Source: Corythucha ciliata (Eukaryota > Arthropoda > Insecta > Hemiptera > Tingidae). From it: a stretch of 64,000 bases of DNA. Of the stretch, positions 1 to 10,429 are shown in pieces. Position numbers and translations under genes: made by a program. Position 1 is the stretch's first letter, and each line of letters begins with the position of its first letter. The DNA is taken from positions 26,207,253-26,271,252 of the forward strand of contig CM075939.1 of NCBI GenBank assembly GCA_038030265.1. The letters are read 5' to 3'. Under the pieces are notes generated by a model, which made no database searches, was not told the origin of the DNA, and saw nothing but the letters and a program-made list of their open reading frames with translations.

Positions 1-882
1 TCGTTTTAAAATCAGACATCATCGCTTTATTTTGTGTCCCAAGCCCTCTAAAAATTGTCCAATTTTAAAGACCGTCACAGTTGTCTAACAGAAACGATTG
101 AATGTAATTCCGTAGTTTTCAATGTTTTGATGTCTCCTACTTGTGTTATTGTTTTGATTCAACTTGCGTAAAGGGGCATGGAAGTGGGGTCGCCGGGAGT
201 CTAAAAAGGCTGACCTTGAAATACTTCTCACACCATGTACCAAAGTGACGTAGGTCACGTCGTTTTAAAAGGCGGATTTTTGCCTGTTTTATCTTTCGTA
301 AAGTAGTGCAATTTTATAAGTCAAGTTCATCGTAATAATTGTGGCCCTACTCGGGCCATTGAACGAGCGTTTTTTTTTCAAGGGAACACCCTCCTCTACC
401 TTTCCCAACTTGAGCATCGTAGACCGACAACTAACACGTTGCCTGTCAGTTTTACTGCAGAATTGCGATTTTTCGGCTCAAAAGTTGATTCTTATAACCC
501 TGGAAGCTTCCCCTTCTGACCTACAAAACCAACATTTTAGCTAGTAATTTACACAATTACACAATCTTATATTCATCCTTCTAGAAAAAACCTGAAAGTA
601 GATCTCAAATCCTCGCACTCTCATAGCTCACCTCAGTAATTGACAATTCAGAAGCGACCCAATTTTTTTGTCTAGTAACTGGAATTTGGACCTAAAAATT
701 GCGTCTAGGTGGTCGATAAAGATACTCTGACAGAATCCTGAACTATCTATCTCAGACGTTAAACCGAAAAATACCTAGTAGGTAGACCCAATGCGACGAG
801 CCCCTAAAATTGTTTGACCTTTAAACATCAAATTTTGCCCCAGATGATAATTTCTGTTATTTGCCATACCAAGAGCCGCTTA
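1..882. other. Left edge, no gene recognised
   Basis: This AT-rich stretch contains only short open frames (the longest is 67 codons at 341-544) that do not resemble a known protein. I see no inverted repeat or tandem repeat in it. It may be intergenic or intronic. Confidence 0.5.
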
Positions 883-1060
883 AGGTGCGTTTACACTGAA
901 GCGTCCCGCGACACCTATGTCTCGACATAAGTGTAAAGTGTCAGATTGACTGTACAAATTCTGATAAAAATCTCTAGAAGTTTGCGTTTACACCAAGGAA
1001 ATTTGTGTCTGAATCTAAATTTCAAGCAGTGTCCCGGGACACTTTGGTGTAATTACACCT
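883..1060. mobile_element. Short inverted-repeat element (MITE)
   Basis: The left end (AGGTGCGTTTACACTGAAGC) and the reverse complement of the right end (near 1025-1060, containing GTGTCCCGGGACACT) match over about 35 bases with some divergence. The total length is near 178 bp and there is no coding capacity. Ends built on TTACAC/CACAC wording recur in several other short elements of the window. I could not settle the target site duplication. Confidence 0.5.
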
Positions 1061-1521
1061 GGAGCCTGATTCACTAACTTTTTTCATCATTGCTTTTTTC
1101 AAAAATCATATGTTTCCGTTCAGTTTTCTTAATTTCATGAATGAGATTTCAATGTTTCTTCCAAAGCAACGTTTCTATTTCGTTAGAGAATAAAGCCCCT
1201 TTACTCAGCAACAGAAAATCAGGCCTCACATGTTTGATATACTGTCCGAGCATTTTCAAATTTTGTCCTGAGAAAGAAATGTTTAGGTTCTGGAGTTATT
1301 AAAACTAATCAAAACTATCCATTTAATTTTGTCAAACTATCCATTATTAGCTTTTCGGTCCCTTTTTATTAATAAACTAAATAAAATGCGTAGGGGTGTT
1401 AAATGAAATAGCACGGGTGGTATCCACGTGGCAACCATTTTAATTGTGATAGGATAACGCCGTGTTAAAAAAAATTATAACAACCCGTCGTACTTGGGCC
1501 CCAGAATTGCTGCCACTTATT

Positions 1522-1590
1522 AGGCCACGGACCCACAGGCGATTTTTCTCGGGCAACTATTTAGTCACAAAGATGGAACGCATTGAATCT
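1522..1590. repeat. Partial copy of the 4.1-4.9 kb repeat
   Basis: The stretch containing GCGATTTTTCTCGGGCAACT and then GGAACGCATTGAATCTTA is repeated almost exactly at about 4484-4544. It is one arm fragment of the repeat family arranged as a palindrome at 4077-4908. Confidence 0.6.
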
Positions 1591-1801
1591 TATAATAATA
1601 ATAATAATTAGTGGGCGCCGGGTTTCGAACCCGCCAGGCGCCAAAGCCTCCTTTGGGCTCATACGCCGTACCCTGATCCAACCGTGTACTTCACACCCGT
1701 ACTACGCGGGCGTTTCGGTCGGTGCGCGGTTTGTTGAACGCACAGCGCCGGGAACGCCCACACGAAGCCGAGTGGAGCTGTGTCACAGTTCGCCGCTGCC
1801 T
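1591..1801 (-). repeat. SINE-like element with ATT-repeat tail
   Basis: On the minus strand a GC-rich body of about 190 bp contains a box-B-like motif (GGCGGGTTCGAAACCCG, near 1620-1640) and ends in an ATT trinucleotide run (1591-1609), as tRNA-related SINEs often do. The GC content differs sharply from both flanks. No clear box A was found, so the RNA polymerase III origin is inference. Confidence 0.35.
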
Positions 1802-2276
1802 TAAAGCTTGTACACACGGAGACATTTATGTCATGCCATGAAATTTTCAATATGTTCGTGTGATGGTACTGTGAAAAAGTATTAAAACGTAAAACCATAT
1901 GCTTTCATGAAAAAGCCAGGAAACCGCTGGAAAATTGTCAATAATTTTCTCCTTTACCATCTCCATTGTAGAAACTAAGCCCAAAAATACCACACCGACA
2001 AGGATCAAGAAACCAGCTACATATTTAGCCGTGAAACCGTTAATTATGTCCGAAAATATGAATTTTCCTGTTCACAATTTAGTAGTGGGCATACTTTTTC
2101 CCCCGGCACGCTTTCATTCGATCAAGAAACAGAAAACGTTCCTGCTAGAATCACGTTTATCCGCCAAAATACTTGCACTTGAAGCTCAGAAAGACTATTT
2201 TGACTAAACTGTGGAAGGTAACGACGTTGTGAGCGTTCAATGACTCTTGAAAATTAATTTTGCCCAGGAAACCTAA

Positions 2277-2642
2277 AGCCCGCCACTCACGTGCAGTTTA
2301 GACTGTCAGTTTGAACTGTTCAGTTCAAATTATTTGAGGCATTTCGCCTCAGCTAAGGTGAACTGCACAGTTAAACTGTACAGTTCTCAGTTCAATTGCT
2401 AATATCCGACGATTGTTTCCGCCGTTTCAACCATTCCTTGCACCACTGCCTGCGTCTTTTAGGTTGGTTACTTTCCTGATGAATAACTGCACAAGTTAAA
2501 CCGAGAACGGCAATGCGGTCCTGCTCATTGGAATCCATTATGTTAACTGAAGAATTGAACTGTACGTGTGTGGGGGACTGAACTGAACAGTCCAAACTGA
2601 CAGTTTGAACTGACAGTTCAAACTGCACGTCAGTGGCCGGTT
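2277..2642. mobile_element. PIF/Harbinger-type MITE with TAA target duplication
   Basis: The 366-bp element has imperfect terminal inverted repeats of roughly 50-60 bp (left GCCCGCCACTCACGTGCAGT, right the inverse of a close variant) rich in the motif AACTGACAGTT. It is flanked by TAA at 2274-2276 and 2643-2645, matching the TWA target sites of PIF/Harbinger elements. On the minus strand it still carries the beginning of a transposase-like frame, listed separately. It is therefore best read as an internally deleted Harbinger derivative. Confidence 0.65.
2392..2538 (-). pseudogene. N-terminal remnant of Harbinger-like transposase
   Basis: A frame of 48 codons starts with the ATG at 2538 and includes KRRRQWCKEWLKRRK near its end. 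A basic, tryptophan-containing stretch of this kind (K/R-rich followed by W-x-x-x-W-L-x-R-R) is typical of the start of PIF/Harbinger transposases and related HARBI1 proteins, which then continue with a helix and the DDE nuclease. Here the frame ends at the inner edge of the terminal repeat, so no catalytic domain remains. The TAA target duplication around the host element agrees with this family. The similarity is judged by eye from a short stretch. Confidence 0.5.
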
Positions 2643-3990
2643 TAAAACCCCAGAAGCTAAGTCATGAGTCATGACTGTGTGACTGCGTCCATTTCCACCA
2701 ATAAGTCCGCTTGAAAACCTTACCATTCGGCTGCAAGAAACATGGCATTTGAAACTGAAAATTCAATCGCCCAATCAATTTGTATGGTAAATAGGTGTAG
2801 CTTCTGAATCTGGAAAATTTGCTTGTTTAGTCCCTTTTAACAGCCCCAAGCCCAGAAGGGGTGATTTAGACCTACACCTTATTAATTTAGACTTGAAAAA
2901 TGTTTCTATGGTGGCGGAGGGGGGGGGGAGCCTAAAATACTACTTACTATCACGAAATCCAGTAAGAAAAGTCTCGAAATCCTGCATGAACACATTGGAA
3001 ATACCTCCCAGTAAATTATTATAAGGAGAAGAAGGGTGAGTGCCACGGATTTTTTGGGTTCCTGATCGTGGGTAATTCCTTAATTTTTCGTCCATGTTTT
3101 TAAATAATTTTCAGTAGAAATACCATTCAACAATATCTTAAGTTTTACCCTCTCTCCCTCCCCACAATAATAATCTGAGGCCACGAAACTTGCCGCAAAA
3201 TGACTTAGCTTCAGCAATCTACTATCAAACACGGCATTGATTATTTTTCTCAGCAGAAACTTTGTCCTGGAACCTGTGAATTTTAACATTCATATCAGAA
3301 AATTGTCTATTCCTCCCCAGCATCAACTCTTTCGGTTCGCAAATGGATTATTACCCGCAAAACTGGCAACTCGGCGAAACTAGACTATGCTCTATATAGA
3401 ATAATGTGATTATTTGACCAAACAAGTTGCATTTTAGTCTCAGATTCGAACTTTTGGACGCTCCTTTTAGGAAAGCCTGGATCCGCGCCTGCCTGCCGCT
3501 ACCCTCCCTTAACCAATAAATAGTCTAACGTAACCACCCTAAATGCCCCTCATGGATAATTACCTCGAACAAAATCAAATAATTCAGGCAAGAATTGGTG
3601 AAGAGGGAAATTTTCAGGACATTTCTGTCTAGAAATATGTCACTGTTCAAATCTTCTAAAATGTCATGACTGATATGTTTACTTGTTGCATCTTACGTGT
3701 TGTCATGGAAGCGACGTGTTGAAGGGCTCCTCAATTTAATGGTTCAAGAGAGGGGACAATTAAAATACTTCAAAGATGTGCGAAAGATTCCTTACTGAGC
3801 AACTCCATTGACTTCAGAATTGGGATCACAAAAAAGAAATAATTTCTTTATTTGAACTAACCACAACAACGAACAAACCTAAAACTTCAAATTTAATTTT
3901 TTTAGACGTTTTGAACCCCAGCTTCAGTAGATGTCATGACATAAATGTCTCCGTGTGTACAAGCTTTTTATAATGAAATGGGCAATTACT

Positions 3991-4056
3991 AGATACGAAC
4001 CCAGGCCCGCTGGGTTGCGAAGCGAGTATTGTATCCATTACACCACCGAGGCGCGC
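3991..4056 (-). repeat. tRNA-like sequence (SINE head or tRNA pseudogene)
   Basis: Read on the minus strand, a box-A-like motif (TGGTGTAATGGATA) is followed at the usual distance by a box-B-like motif (CTGGGTTCGTATC). The acceptor stem does not close convincingly and there is no clean anticodon stem. It is more likely a SINE head or degenerate tRNA than a working tRNA gene. Confidence 0.35.
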
Positions 4057-4076
4057 TCTTAGTAATCCGCGTACAC

Positions 4077-4908
4077 TGGCAACTAAAAAGTTGCCGTGAT
4101 TAAAAGTTTCCAACTGGAGCGATTCCTTGGGTGAGTCAGTTGTTCTGGGAAATGGAACACATTGAATCTTATGCAGCCGCGCTCACTGGGTGATTAAAAG
4201 TTGCCCGCTCTGCTCGAAACCAGGGAGAAATATAGACGTTTTCTCGGATAGTTGCCCATGAAAAGTTGCCTAGTGTGCGCCCGAGAAGACCAGCGAGCAA
4301 CGTTTTTATCTCGGTGATTTTTAATCACCGAAACTAAAAGTTGCCAGTGTGTCCCTAGCCGAAATTCTTTACGAAGGATGTTAGGCCCCTTTCACACTAG
4401 GAGACAAACAGACAAATTTTTTCTCCTATGGCCGTATTCAGAGACCTTCCTTAACTTAAGGCCGTCTTATAGGCTAGGGACACACTGGCGATTTTTCTCG
4501 GGCAACTATTTAGTCACAAAAATGGAACGCATTGAATCTTAGTAATCCGCGCACACTGGCAACTAAAAAGTTGTCGCGATTAAAAGTTTCCAACTGGAGC
4601 GATTCCTTGGGTGAGTCAATTGTTGCCTGAAAACGGAACACATTAAGGCTAGGGACACACTGGCAACTTTTAGTTTCGGTGATTAAAAATCGCCGCGATC
4701 AAAAAGTTGCTCGCTGGTCTTCTCGGGAGCACACTGGGCAACTATTCGAGAAGACTTCTTTATTTCACTCTGGTTTCGAGCAGAGCGGGCGACTTTTAAC
4801 CACCCAGTGAGCGTGGTTGCATATGCTTCAATGTGTTCCCGGCAAAAATTGACTCACCCAAGGAATCGCTCCAGTTGGAAACTTTTAATCACGGCAACTT
4901 TTTAGTTA
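4077..4908. repeat. Large palindrome of two inverted repeat copies
   Basis: The block at about 4077-4360 (ending in AAAAGTTGCCAGTGTGTCCC) is repeated in reverse complement at 4647-4908 (starting GGCTAGGGACACACTGGCAA). The two arms share a long run of phrases such as ACTGGAGCGATTCCTTGGGT and GCTCGCTGGTCTTCTCGGG. The spacer (about 4361-4646) contains a further partial copy of the same repeat. No protein frame is present. This looks like nested or tandem insertions of one MITE family. Confidence 0.65.
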
Positions 4909-4921
4909 AAAAAAGATTTTT

Positions 4922-5262
4922 AAAAAAGGTTCAAATTTCTTCAGGAGTGCATGGATGGTGGGAGGGGAAATGACGTAAATCCTTACTTGTGAAGCATTGG
5001 AGGAAACTCTAAAATTGTTTGTTTAAAAATAACATGAACAATTTATTCCCTCCAGTAACGCATCTAACCCCCCCCCCTTCCCCGCATCATCCATTTCAAT
5101 AAATAAGGTTTGACGTAATCGAACTCCCACTAAAAAATTTTAAAAATTCGCTAAAAAAGCATCCTTCATTGATTTCAAAGTTTAATGTGAGCAATAGGCT
5201 TATGGAAGAGCCCTGCCCTCTTTAAGAAACATCAACTTTTGAAAAATGTGCAAGTTCCCCAT
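4922..5262 (+). repeat. Dispersed repeat, copy 1 (diverged)
   Basis: This is the most diverged of four copies of a non-coding repeat also seen at 6386-6840, 27465-27882 (inverse) and 47735-48128. Diagnostic phrases are GCATGGATGGTGGGAGGG, ACCCC-rich text followed by CATCCATTTCA, then TTGACGTAATC and GAAAAATGTGCAAGTTCCCC. No terminal inverted repeats were seen. Confidence 0.6.
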
Positions 5263-5940
5263 TGCGACGGTTTTCGCTCAATCCATCCGAATGAGGGGAG
5301 CAGATCGGACCAATTTTTCCCCTCGTCGTCTCGCCCAGTAGATTCTGCTCTATGCTGTTTAGATACGTTCAACTTGAAATACCAGCTAGATCGTATGCAA
5401 AACCGGTACGCAATGAGTTGTGGGGGAGGGGTCGTTTCCGGACATATGGAAACGGCCGAGTGGCAATTCTGTGGCATCAGCTGCGTAGTTATATTTTAGG
5501 AATTACGTTCACGTAGGGCTGGGCTGTACCGTGTACGCCCTGCATGTTGCACGTGCATGGGTACACCCAACTAGGGCTAAATTGCAACAGGACCTAAAAA
5601 TTGTAAGTTCAGTAATCCACAAGGTCGAATCTTTTTTATGGGTGGGGGGGGGGATGATAAATTGTGTCTCTATTAACAGGCGCAAAGTTAAGTGACTGCA
5701 GCTTTCTGGTTGGTTTATTGCGAGTTCATTTATGAGAAAGATCCCATGACTTTGATTGATTTTCTGGCTAAATAGGCAGCTTCTTGGCAATAATGAGAGT
5801 ATTCCTGGTGATATTTTTTCTAAAAGATTTCATTGTAATACCATAAATGATGCCTTCAGTAAAATTATTGTTATAAAGGCAGTAAATTGGGCGAATTTAC
5901 TGGTTATTTGGGGCCGGTGGGTTTAACGAATAAAAAAACA
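5263..5940. other. No gene recognised
   Basis: Open frames on both strands (up to 93 codons) overlap each other and resemble no known protein. A G homopolymer lies near 5643-5652. I see no repeat structure here. Confidence 0.4.
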
Positions 5941-6136
5941 AGCGTTTTCCATTTACATCAAATTCGGCTCTAGAGCAGTTCAATTTCACTCGTCCTCTCT
6001 AATGGCGTTTTCCATTCAATGCAATACACCCGTGTGGTGTAAGTTTTTCCATCCGTCCTCTCTGAATTGAAATATATGTTTATGGAGAGGACGCTGCACT
6101 ACACTTGTGTAGTATGTTGAATGGAAATCGCTATAA
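5941..6136. mobile_element. Foldback MITE, GCGTTTTCCATT ends
   Basis: The left end AGCGTTTTCCATTTACATC pairs with the right end, which reads ATGGAAATCGCT. Internal blocks are repeated in inverse (CCGTCCTCTCT and GAGAGGACG). Similar end wording occurs at 12710-12830 and around 8990-9030, so this is a small family. Confidence 0.5.
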
Positions 6137-6385
6137 ATTAAAGCTTAATTATGTTAATAATGAAAAAGGTAGAAATGAATTGCTGTGGAGCAGAATTTTA
6201 TGTAAATAGAAAGCGCTTTGAAGTGTAGGCCATCCCTCCCAAAGCTGAGGGAGCACCCCCTACCCAAGCTCGACAAAATTGAACGGAAAATCAAATTGCC
6301 GCAAAATTTGGGGTTGAAGGAGCTGAAAAAGCGAAGTTGGACATTTTTACGAGCCATTGCACTCAAAAATGGGAGAGTTCCTAAA

Positions 6386-6840
6386 TGAGAAACTTGCATG
6401 AATGCCCGATTTGGGGGAAAAGTATATCAGTGAATTGGCACATGCGGACAAGGGTATCAACGGTAGTTGCAGCCCGATTGGTGCGTCTGGTGATTTTTAA
6501 ATAAATTTCAAAGTTTTTCAGGAGGGGATGGATGGTGCGAGGGAAAAATGACGTCAAAGTGCAGTTTTGAAGTATTTGAGGGAACTCTAAAAATTTTTTT
6601 TTTTTTTTTTACAAATAACAAGAAAAATTAAACCCCAGAAAACGCGTCTTCACCCCTCTTCCGAACACCATCCATTTCATTAACTGCCCTTTGACGTAAT
6701 CAAACCCCCACTCAAAATTTTTAAAAATCCGCCTAAAAAAAAACCCTTGATTGATTTCAATGTTTAATGTGGGCAATTGTCTTGTTGAAGAGCCCTCTTC
6801 AAGAAACAGCAGTGATTGAAAAATGTGCTAGTTTCCCATT
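6386..6840 (+). repeat. Dispersed repeat, copy 2
   Basis: This copy starts with AACTTGCATGAATGCCCGAT and runs through GATGGATGGTGCGAGGG, TGACGTCA-type wording, a T homopolymer, CACCATCCATTTCATTAACT, AGAGCCCTCTTCAAGAAACA and GAAAAATGTGC. The same order of phrases is present at 47735-48128 in the same orientation and at 27465-27882 in reverse. Confidence 0.7.
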
Positions 6841-6989
6841 CAATAGATATGAGCAACAGTTTCCATCGTGATTGACAGTCTTCCCCTGCGAGCTCGCTGG
6901 TCTTACCTCACATTTATTATGTGTTGGTTTTGTAACGTAATCCATTGGTGAGCAAACTGGTGAATTTAGGAACCCATGCCCATTGCTTT

Positions 6990-7500
6990 TTGACTGGTTC
7001 AAATGCGCGGGTTCGATGATCAGGAATCTCGCGAAAAACCTTTTTTAGGTGATCCAGGCCGTGAAATTTTGCATTTTCAGGGATTTTACAAGAAATTAAC
7101 AAAAAAATAATTAGGTCACTGACTCGGCGAAACCAGCATTTTTGTTGAAGCAAAATTGTTTTGAATGAGACAACTCTGCGAAATTCAGTTTTTGCAAGGA
7201 ATTCGACCCGTAAACTTGTTCTGACAGACTGATGACATATTTTCGGCATGCCGAAAACCACTTTTTCCAATCTTTAATTAACTAAAAAGATCCGCGAATT
7301 TTTACCCACTGCATTGGTGTGAAGGGGCACGCGCCACCGAAGCGGTATCAGCACATAAATCAAGCACTTTATAGGGCGGCTTTCCTGTCCATGTCTTTAT
7401 GACAGCAGAATGGCTTCACCACGAAATTTCAACGTTAAATGAGTCAAACCCGTTAAATTGGTTTCTTGAAGCGTCGGAATTCGCGAAATTCGGCGTTGAA
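6990..7500. repeat. Degenerate ~30-bp repeats, GCGAAA core
   Basis: Phrases such as CGCGAAA, GCGAAACC and GCGAAATTC recur at about 30-bp spacing, interleaved with runs of A or T. This resembles the better arrays at 15.9-16.6 kb and 29.9-30.9 kb but is more decayed. The 117-codon minus frame at 6917-7270 is a by-product of the repeat. Confidence 0.4.
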
Positions 7501-7512
7501 AAGTGTACTATA

Positions 7513-7875
7513 CGGGGTGCGGCAGATAATGTGGACCACCCATTTTTCTCCGCTATTATTGATGATATTGGAATGGTGCTCGGAGTTATGTCCCCTTGAT
7601 CTTAGGTGAGGATTTCATATCTGTAGCCCAAAAATTTTTATTGAGCCCCGGTAGGGCCCAAATTTGACCTAACTTTATGAAATATGATGAGGTGAGGATT
7701 TTATATCTGTAGCCCAAAAATTTTTATTGAGCCCCGGTAGGGCCCAAATTTGACCTAACTTTATGAAATATGAAATCCTCACCTAAGATCAAGGGGACAT
7801 AACTCCGAGCACCATTCCAATATCATCAATAATAGCGGAGAAAAATGGGTGGTCCACATTATCTGCCGCACCCTG
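7513..7875. mobile_element. Mariner-type MITE with TA duplication
   Basis: The 363-bp element is bounded by TA (7511-7512 and 7876-7877). It has terminal inverted repeats of about 105 bp that begin near GGGTGCGGCAGATAATGTGG and run through CTCCGCTATTATTGATGATA to GATCTTAGGTGAGGATTTCA. The interior consists of two direct copies of a unit of about 80 bp containing TTGAGCCCCGGTAGGGCCCA. TA duplication and a CAGGGTG-like end are typical of Tc1/mariner-derived MITEs. Confidence 0.75.
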
Positions 7876-7879
7876 TATA

Positions 7880-8530
7880 TGTCCACAAAATTGGGTTTTT
7901 AATGACCCGCCCCCGCGAAATTGGAATAGGATCTGGGACCTAGGTGGCGACATTTGTATTTGGACGGTGGCGAAGCCGTGCGAAACCCCGAAAAATCATA
8001 GGCATGGACGAGCCAACTTCACGAAATTTTAATTTCGATGTGTCCCGTCCTGTCGGTTTTCCTAGTGGTCTAGGCTCGCCAAATCGATGTTTTGAGTGGA
8101 AAAATCGCACGATATTGGTTTATAATGGGCCAACCCTTGAAATAATAAAAAAAAATGTCAGCGTCCCATAATAAATTTCTCGTTACAAAGAAATTAAAAA
8201 TCATGAACACGTACCTATTTGGAGCAGCGAAAGCCACGAAATTGCATTTTAATGAGATTTTGCAAATCGGTCTTAGAGTGACTCGAACTCACAATGCTTA
8301 TTGATTAGTGGTGTGGGGTGATCCATCACTGTAAAATTGTTTCTTGAATTGGTTCACAGCGAGATTTTAGGGGGGGGGGGGTGCGTGTGGAATCGAAAGC
8401 CTTGAAATTGCTCTTTCGAGTCGAACGAGCCCCGCGAACTTCTCCGGCACATTGAACACGGTGCACCAAATTGACACGTTTCCGATTACAACTTATTATT
8501 TTGCGTGCATTACTCAATTGGCACATAATA
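7880..8530. repeat. Decayed ~30-bp repeat tract
   Basis: CGCGAAATT, CGAAACCCCG, CACGAAATTTTAA, GCCACGAAATT and related cores recur through this stretch. It appears to be another decayed tract of the CGCGAAATT minisatellite family. No gene is seen. Confidence 0.35.
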
Positions 8531-8663
8531 TGTGTTATGCCTGTGATTTATGTTTTAGGGGTTCCAAGATGCCTCCCCAGGTCAGGTGGTCTTGGGTAAA
8601 TCTCATTCAGTGCGCATCCAGGGAAAGCTGAGTTACGCGGGATATATTTTGTAGATACTTATT

Positions 8664-8796
8664 AGGTCTATTCCAACAAGGTGTTTGAAACATGTTCGGA
8701 GCAGAGTTGCCTTGGGACAAGCCAATGAAATGTGATCATCTTAAATTTTATTGGCTAGCCACTCTGCTCTGAACATGTTCCAAGCAGGAATGGGCT
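8664..8796. mobile_element. Short foldback element
   Basis: The left arm (AGGTCTATTCCAACAAGGTG through GAACATGTTC-like text and GGACAAGCCAAT) is complementary to the right arm (ATTGGCTAG to CATGTTCCAAGCAGGAATGG). A related copy starts at about 9402 (GGCCTGTTCCAGCAAGGTTC) and runs to about 9505. Neither copy has coding potential. Confidence 0.5.
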
Positions 8797-10217
8797 TATT
8801 TTTCTTTCGTAAACATTGAGAAGATACGATCTGTTAAAAATGGAACTTGCTTGGGTCTGTTTAACCCGCTATTCCATAGTGAAAACTGTGCCGTGTCCTA
8901 CGTGAGGCGGGACCCAAGCGATTTTATCGTTTAGAGCGGGGATTTTCTTGGAAAACACACAGTTCAAACGCTACGGACGTTTTCCGCGAAATTCTGGTAA
9001 ATTCTGGGTAAATGGAAAACGCCATTATTTTCTCAGTCTCGTCGCGAGTTCTTTCATTTTATTTCAATTATTTCTCCTTAGATGAGTTTAACGCCAACTA
9101 ATATTTCAAAGAAATGAAATTTTTAAAATCCTAAAAACTCATAAAAAGGAACGAAAACTGCGTTTTCTCATAGGAGCCTGTGGAGAGTCTACCGCTCTTC
9201 CTACTTCGGTGGGGCCGCCGCCAGAATCTGAATCGCCAATAGAAAAGAGGTGGTTTGGCGCAAAAAGTACGAAAAACCCTGTAACTCTAAAACGAAGCTT
9301 TTGCAACCCTATGTTCAAATAGTAATTTTGGTTCGTCGTAGGTACTTCGTACTACAACATCATGTGCAAGTGTTGACGTTTCCTGCTGGAACACCCTCCA
9401 TAGGCCTGTTCCAGCAAGGTTCATGGAACATGTTTTTTGGAGCAGAGTTGACATGGGACCAGCCAATAAATTTAATGTTGATAACATTTTATTGGATGGT
9501 CCTATGACAACATACCTTCTGTTAATTAATCGCCTACACGCATGCGGGCACTATAACTGCAGACAAATTCATGCTACTGAGTGCCTCAGCTAAATCACGG
9601 CCATTTCAAGCCCTGATGCTGCCTATTTAGCGAGGAAAGTCCTAAGGCCGGGAATTTATCGCCTTTCCAGCTATATGATTGTCAATTTATACCCCAAAAA
9701 CTGGGTATTCAGCCGGGAATAATTAGTGATTTTATTGCCCAAATGTGATTTTCCGCCGAAAAGTGAATGATTTTTCACGCAAGGAAAGTCGCTTTAGCCC
9801 TCATGTAGTCAGAAAACTCCGAACAACGTTAAAATTTGGTATAACTCATAAAAACTAGTAATTCGAGGCTAATAGTTGCGAGTATCGCGACAAGGCGGTC
9901 ATTTATGCACCATCTATTCGAGCAGTAAAATGAGATACAATTACTGTTCCTATAACCCAAGAACAGGTAGTTTTACTGTCCACTGCTGAGGCTACTGGAC
10001 CGAAAACCCCGGCTTTCGAGCTAAAAACTGACAAGGCTCAAATTCGAAAGCTTATGTCGTCAACTCAAATCCGTAGTTTTGCTGTTATCATAAGCAGTGA
10101 GACAGACCTTGGCATTTTACACTAAGAACACGAATAAAACATATAATTGTATTGGATAAAGACTAGTATTTTCAAAATAGGGCAACTCATGTCGAACAAC
10201 ATTTCTTGAACTTCTTT
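8797..10217. other. Mostly featureless intergenic stretch
   Basis: Apart from the diverged foldback copy near 9402-9505 and GCGTTTTCC-type repeat debris near 8990-9030, I find nothing that can be named. Open frames are below 90 codons and look random. Confidence 0.4.
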
Positions 10218-10406
10218 TTACCAATCAATCGGTTTTAAAGTGATGAAACGCGACATAATAAAGACTACAACTAACGTGCAAGTGACGAAACACCCGACAA
10301 AAATGTAAAATGTCTCTTCGTCGAAAACATCGGTAAAGGCGGGTATCTGATTGTAGAAAGAGTCGATCAATTTGATGCTGTACGCCTCTTTATCGTGACG
10401 CCCCAT
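10218..10406 (-). CDS. Small single-pass membrane protein, second cistron
   Basis: An intact 62-codon frame starts at the ATG at 10406, only 23 bases after the stop codon of MRPL53 on the same strand. The first 32 or so residues are hydrophilic and mixed in charge. Residues of roughly 33-50 (TFYIFVGCFVTCTLVVVFIM) form one strong transmembrane segment, followed by a short tail SRFITLKPIDW. Polar, aromatic and charged residues are placed sensibly around the helix, which argues for a real microprotein. I do not recognise the family. The spacing and shared strand suggest one dicistronic mRNA with MRPL53; a separate internal promoter is possible. An orphan small integral membrane protein is the safest call. 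Confidence 0.6.
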   Translation of the reverse strand: MGRHDKEAYSIKLIDSFYNQIPAFTDVFDEETFYIFVGCFVTCTLVVVFIMSRFITLKPIDW

Positions 10407-10429
10407 TTCTGTTCTTGTTCGTATATATT

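Larger units (their letters stand above)
1803..3968. mobile_element. 2.2-kb region bounded by 33-bp inverted repeats
   Basis: The sequence AAGCTTGTACACACGGAGAC and onward (1803-1836) recurs in reverse complement at 3935-3968, nearly perfectly for about 33 bp. This could be a non-autonomous DNA transposon of about 2.17 kb. Inside it lies the Harbinger-type element at 2277-2642. The other open frames inside are short and not recognised. A shorter relative of the same termini is seen at 16870-16998. Confidence 0.5.

Noticed and set aside
3991..4056. Functional tRNA gene
   Set aside because: Box A and B are recognisable but the acceptor and anticodon stems do not pair properly.
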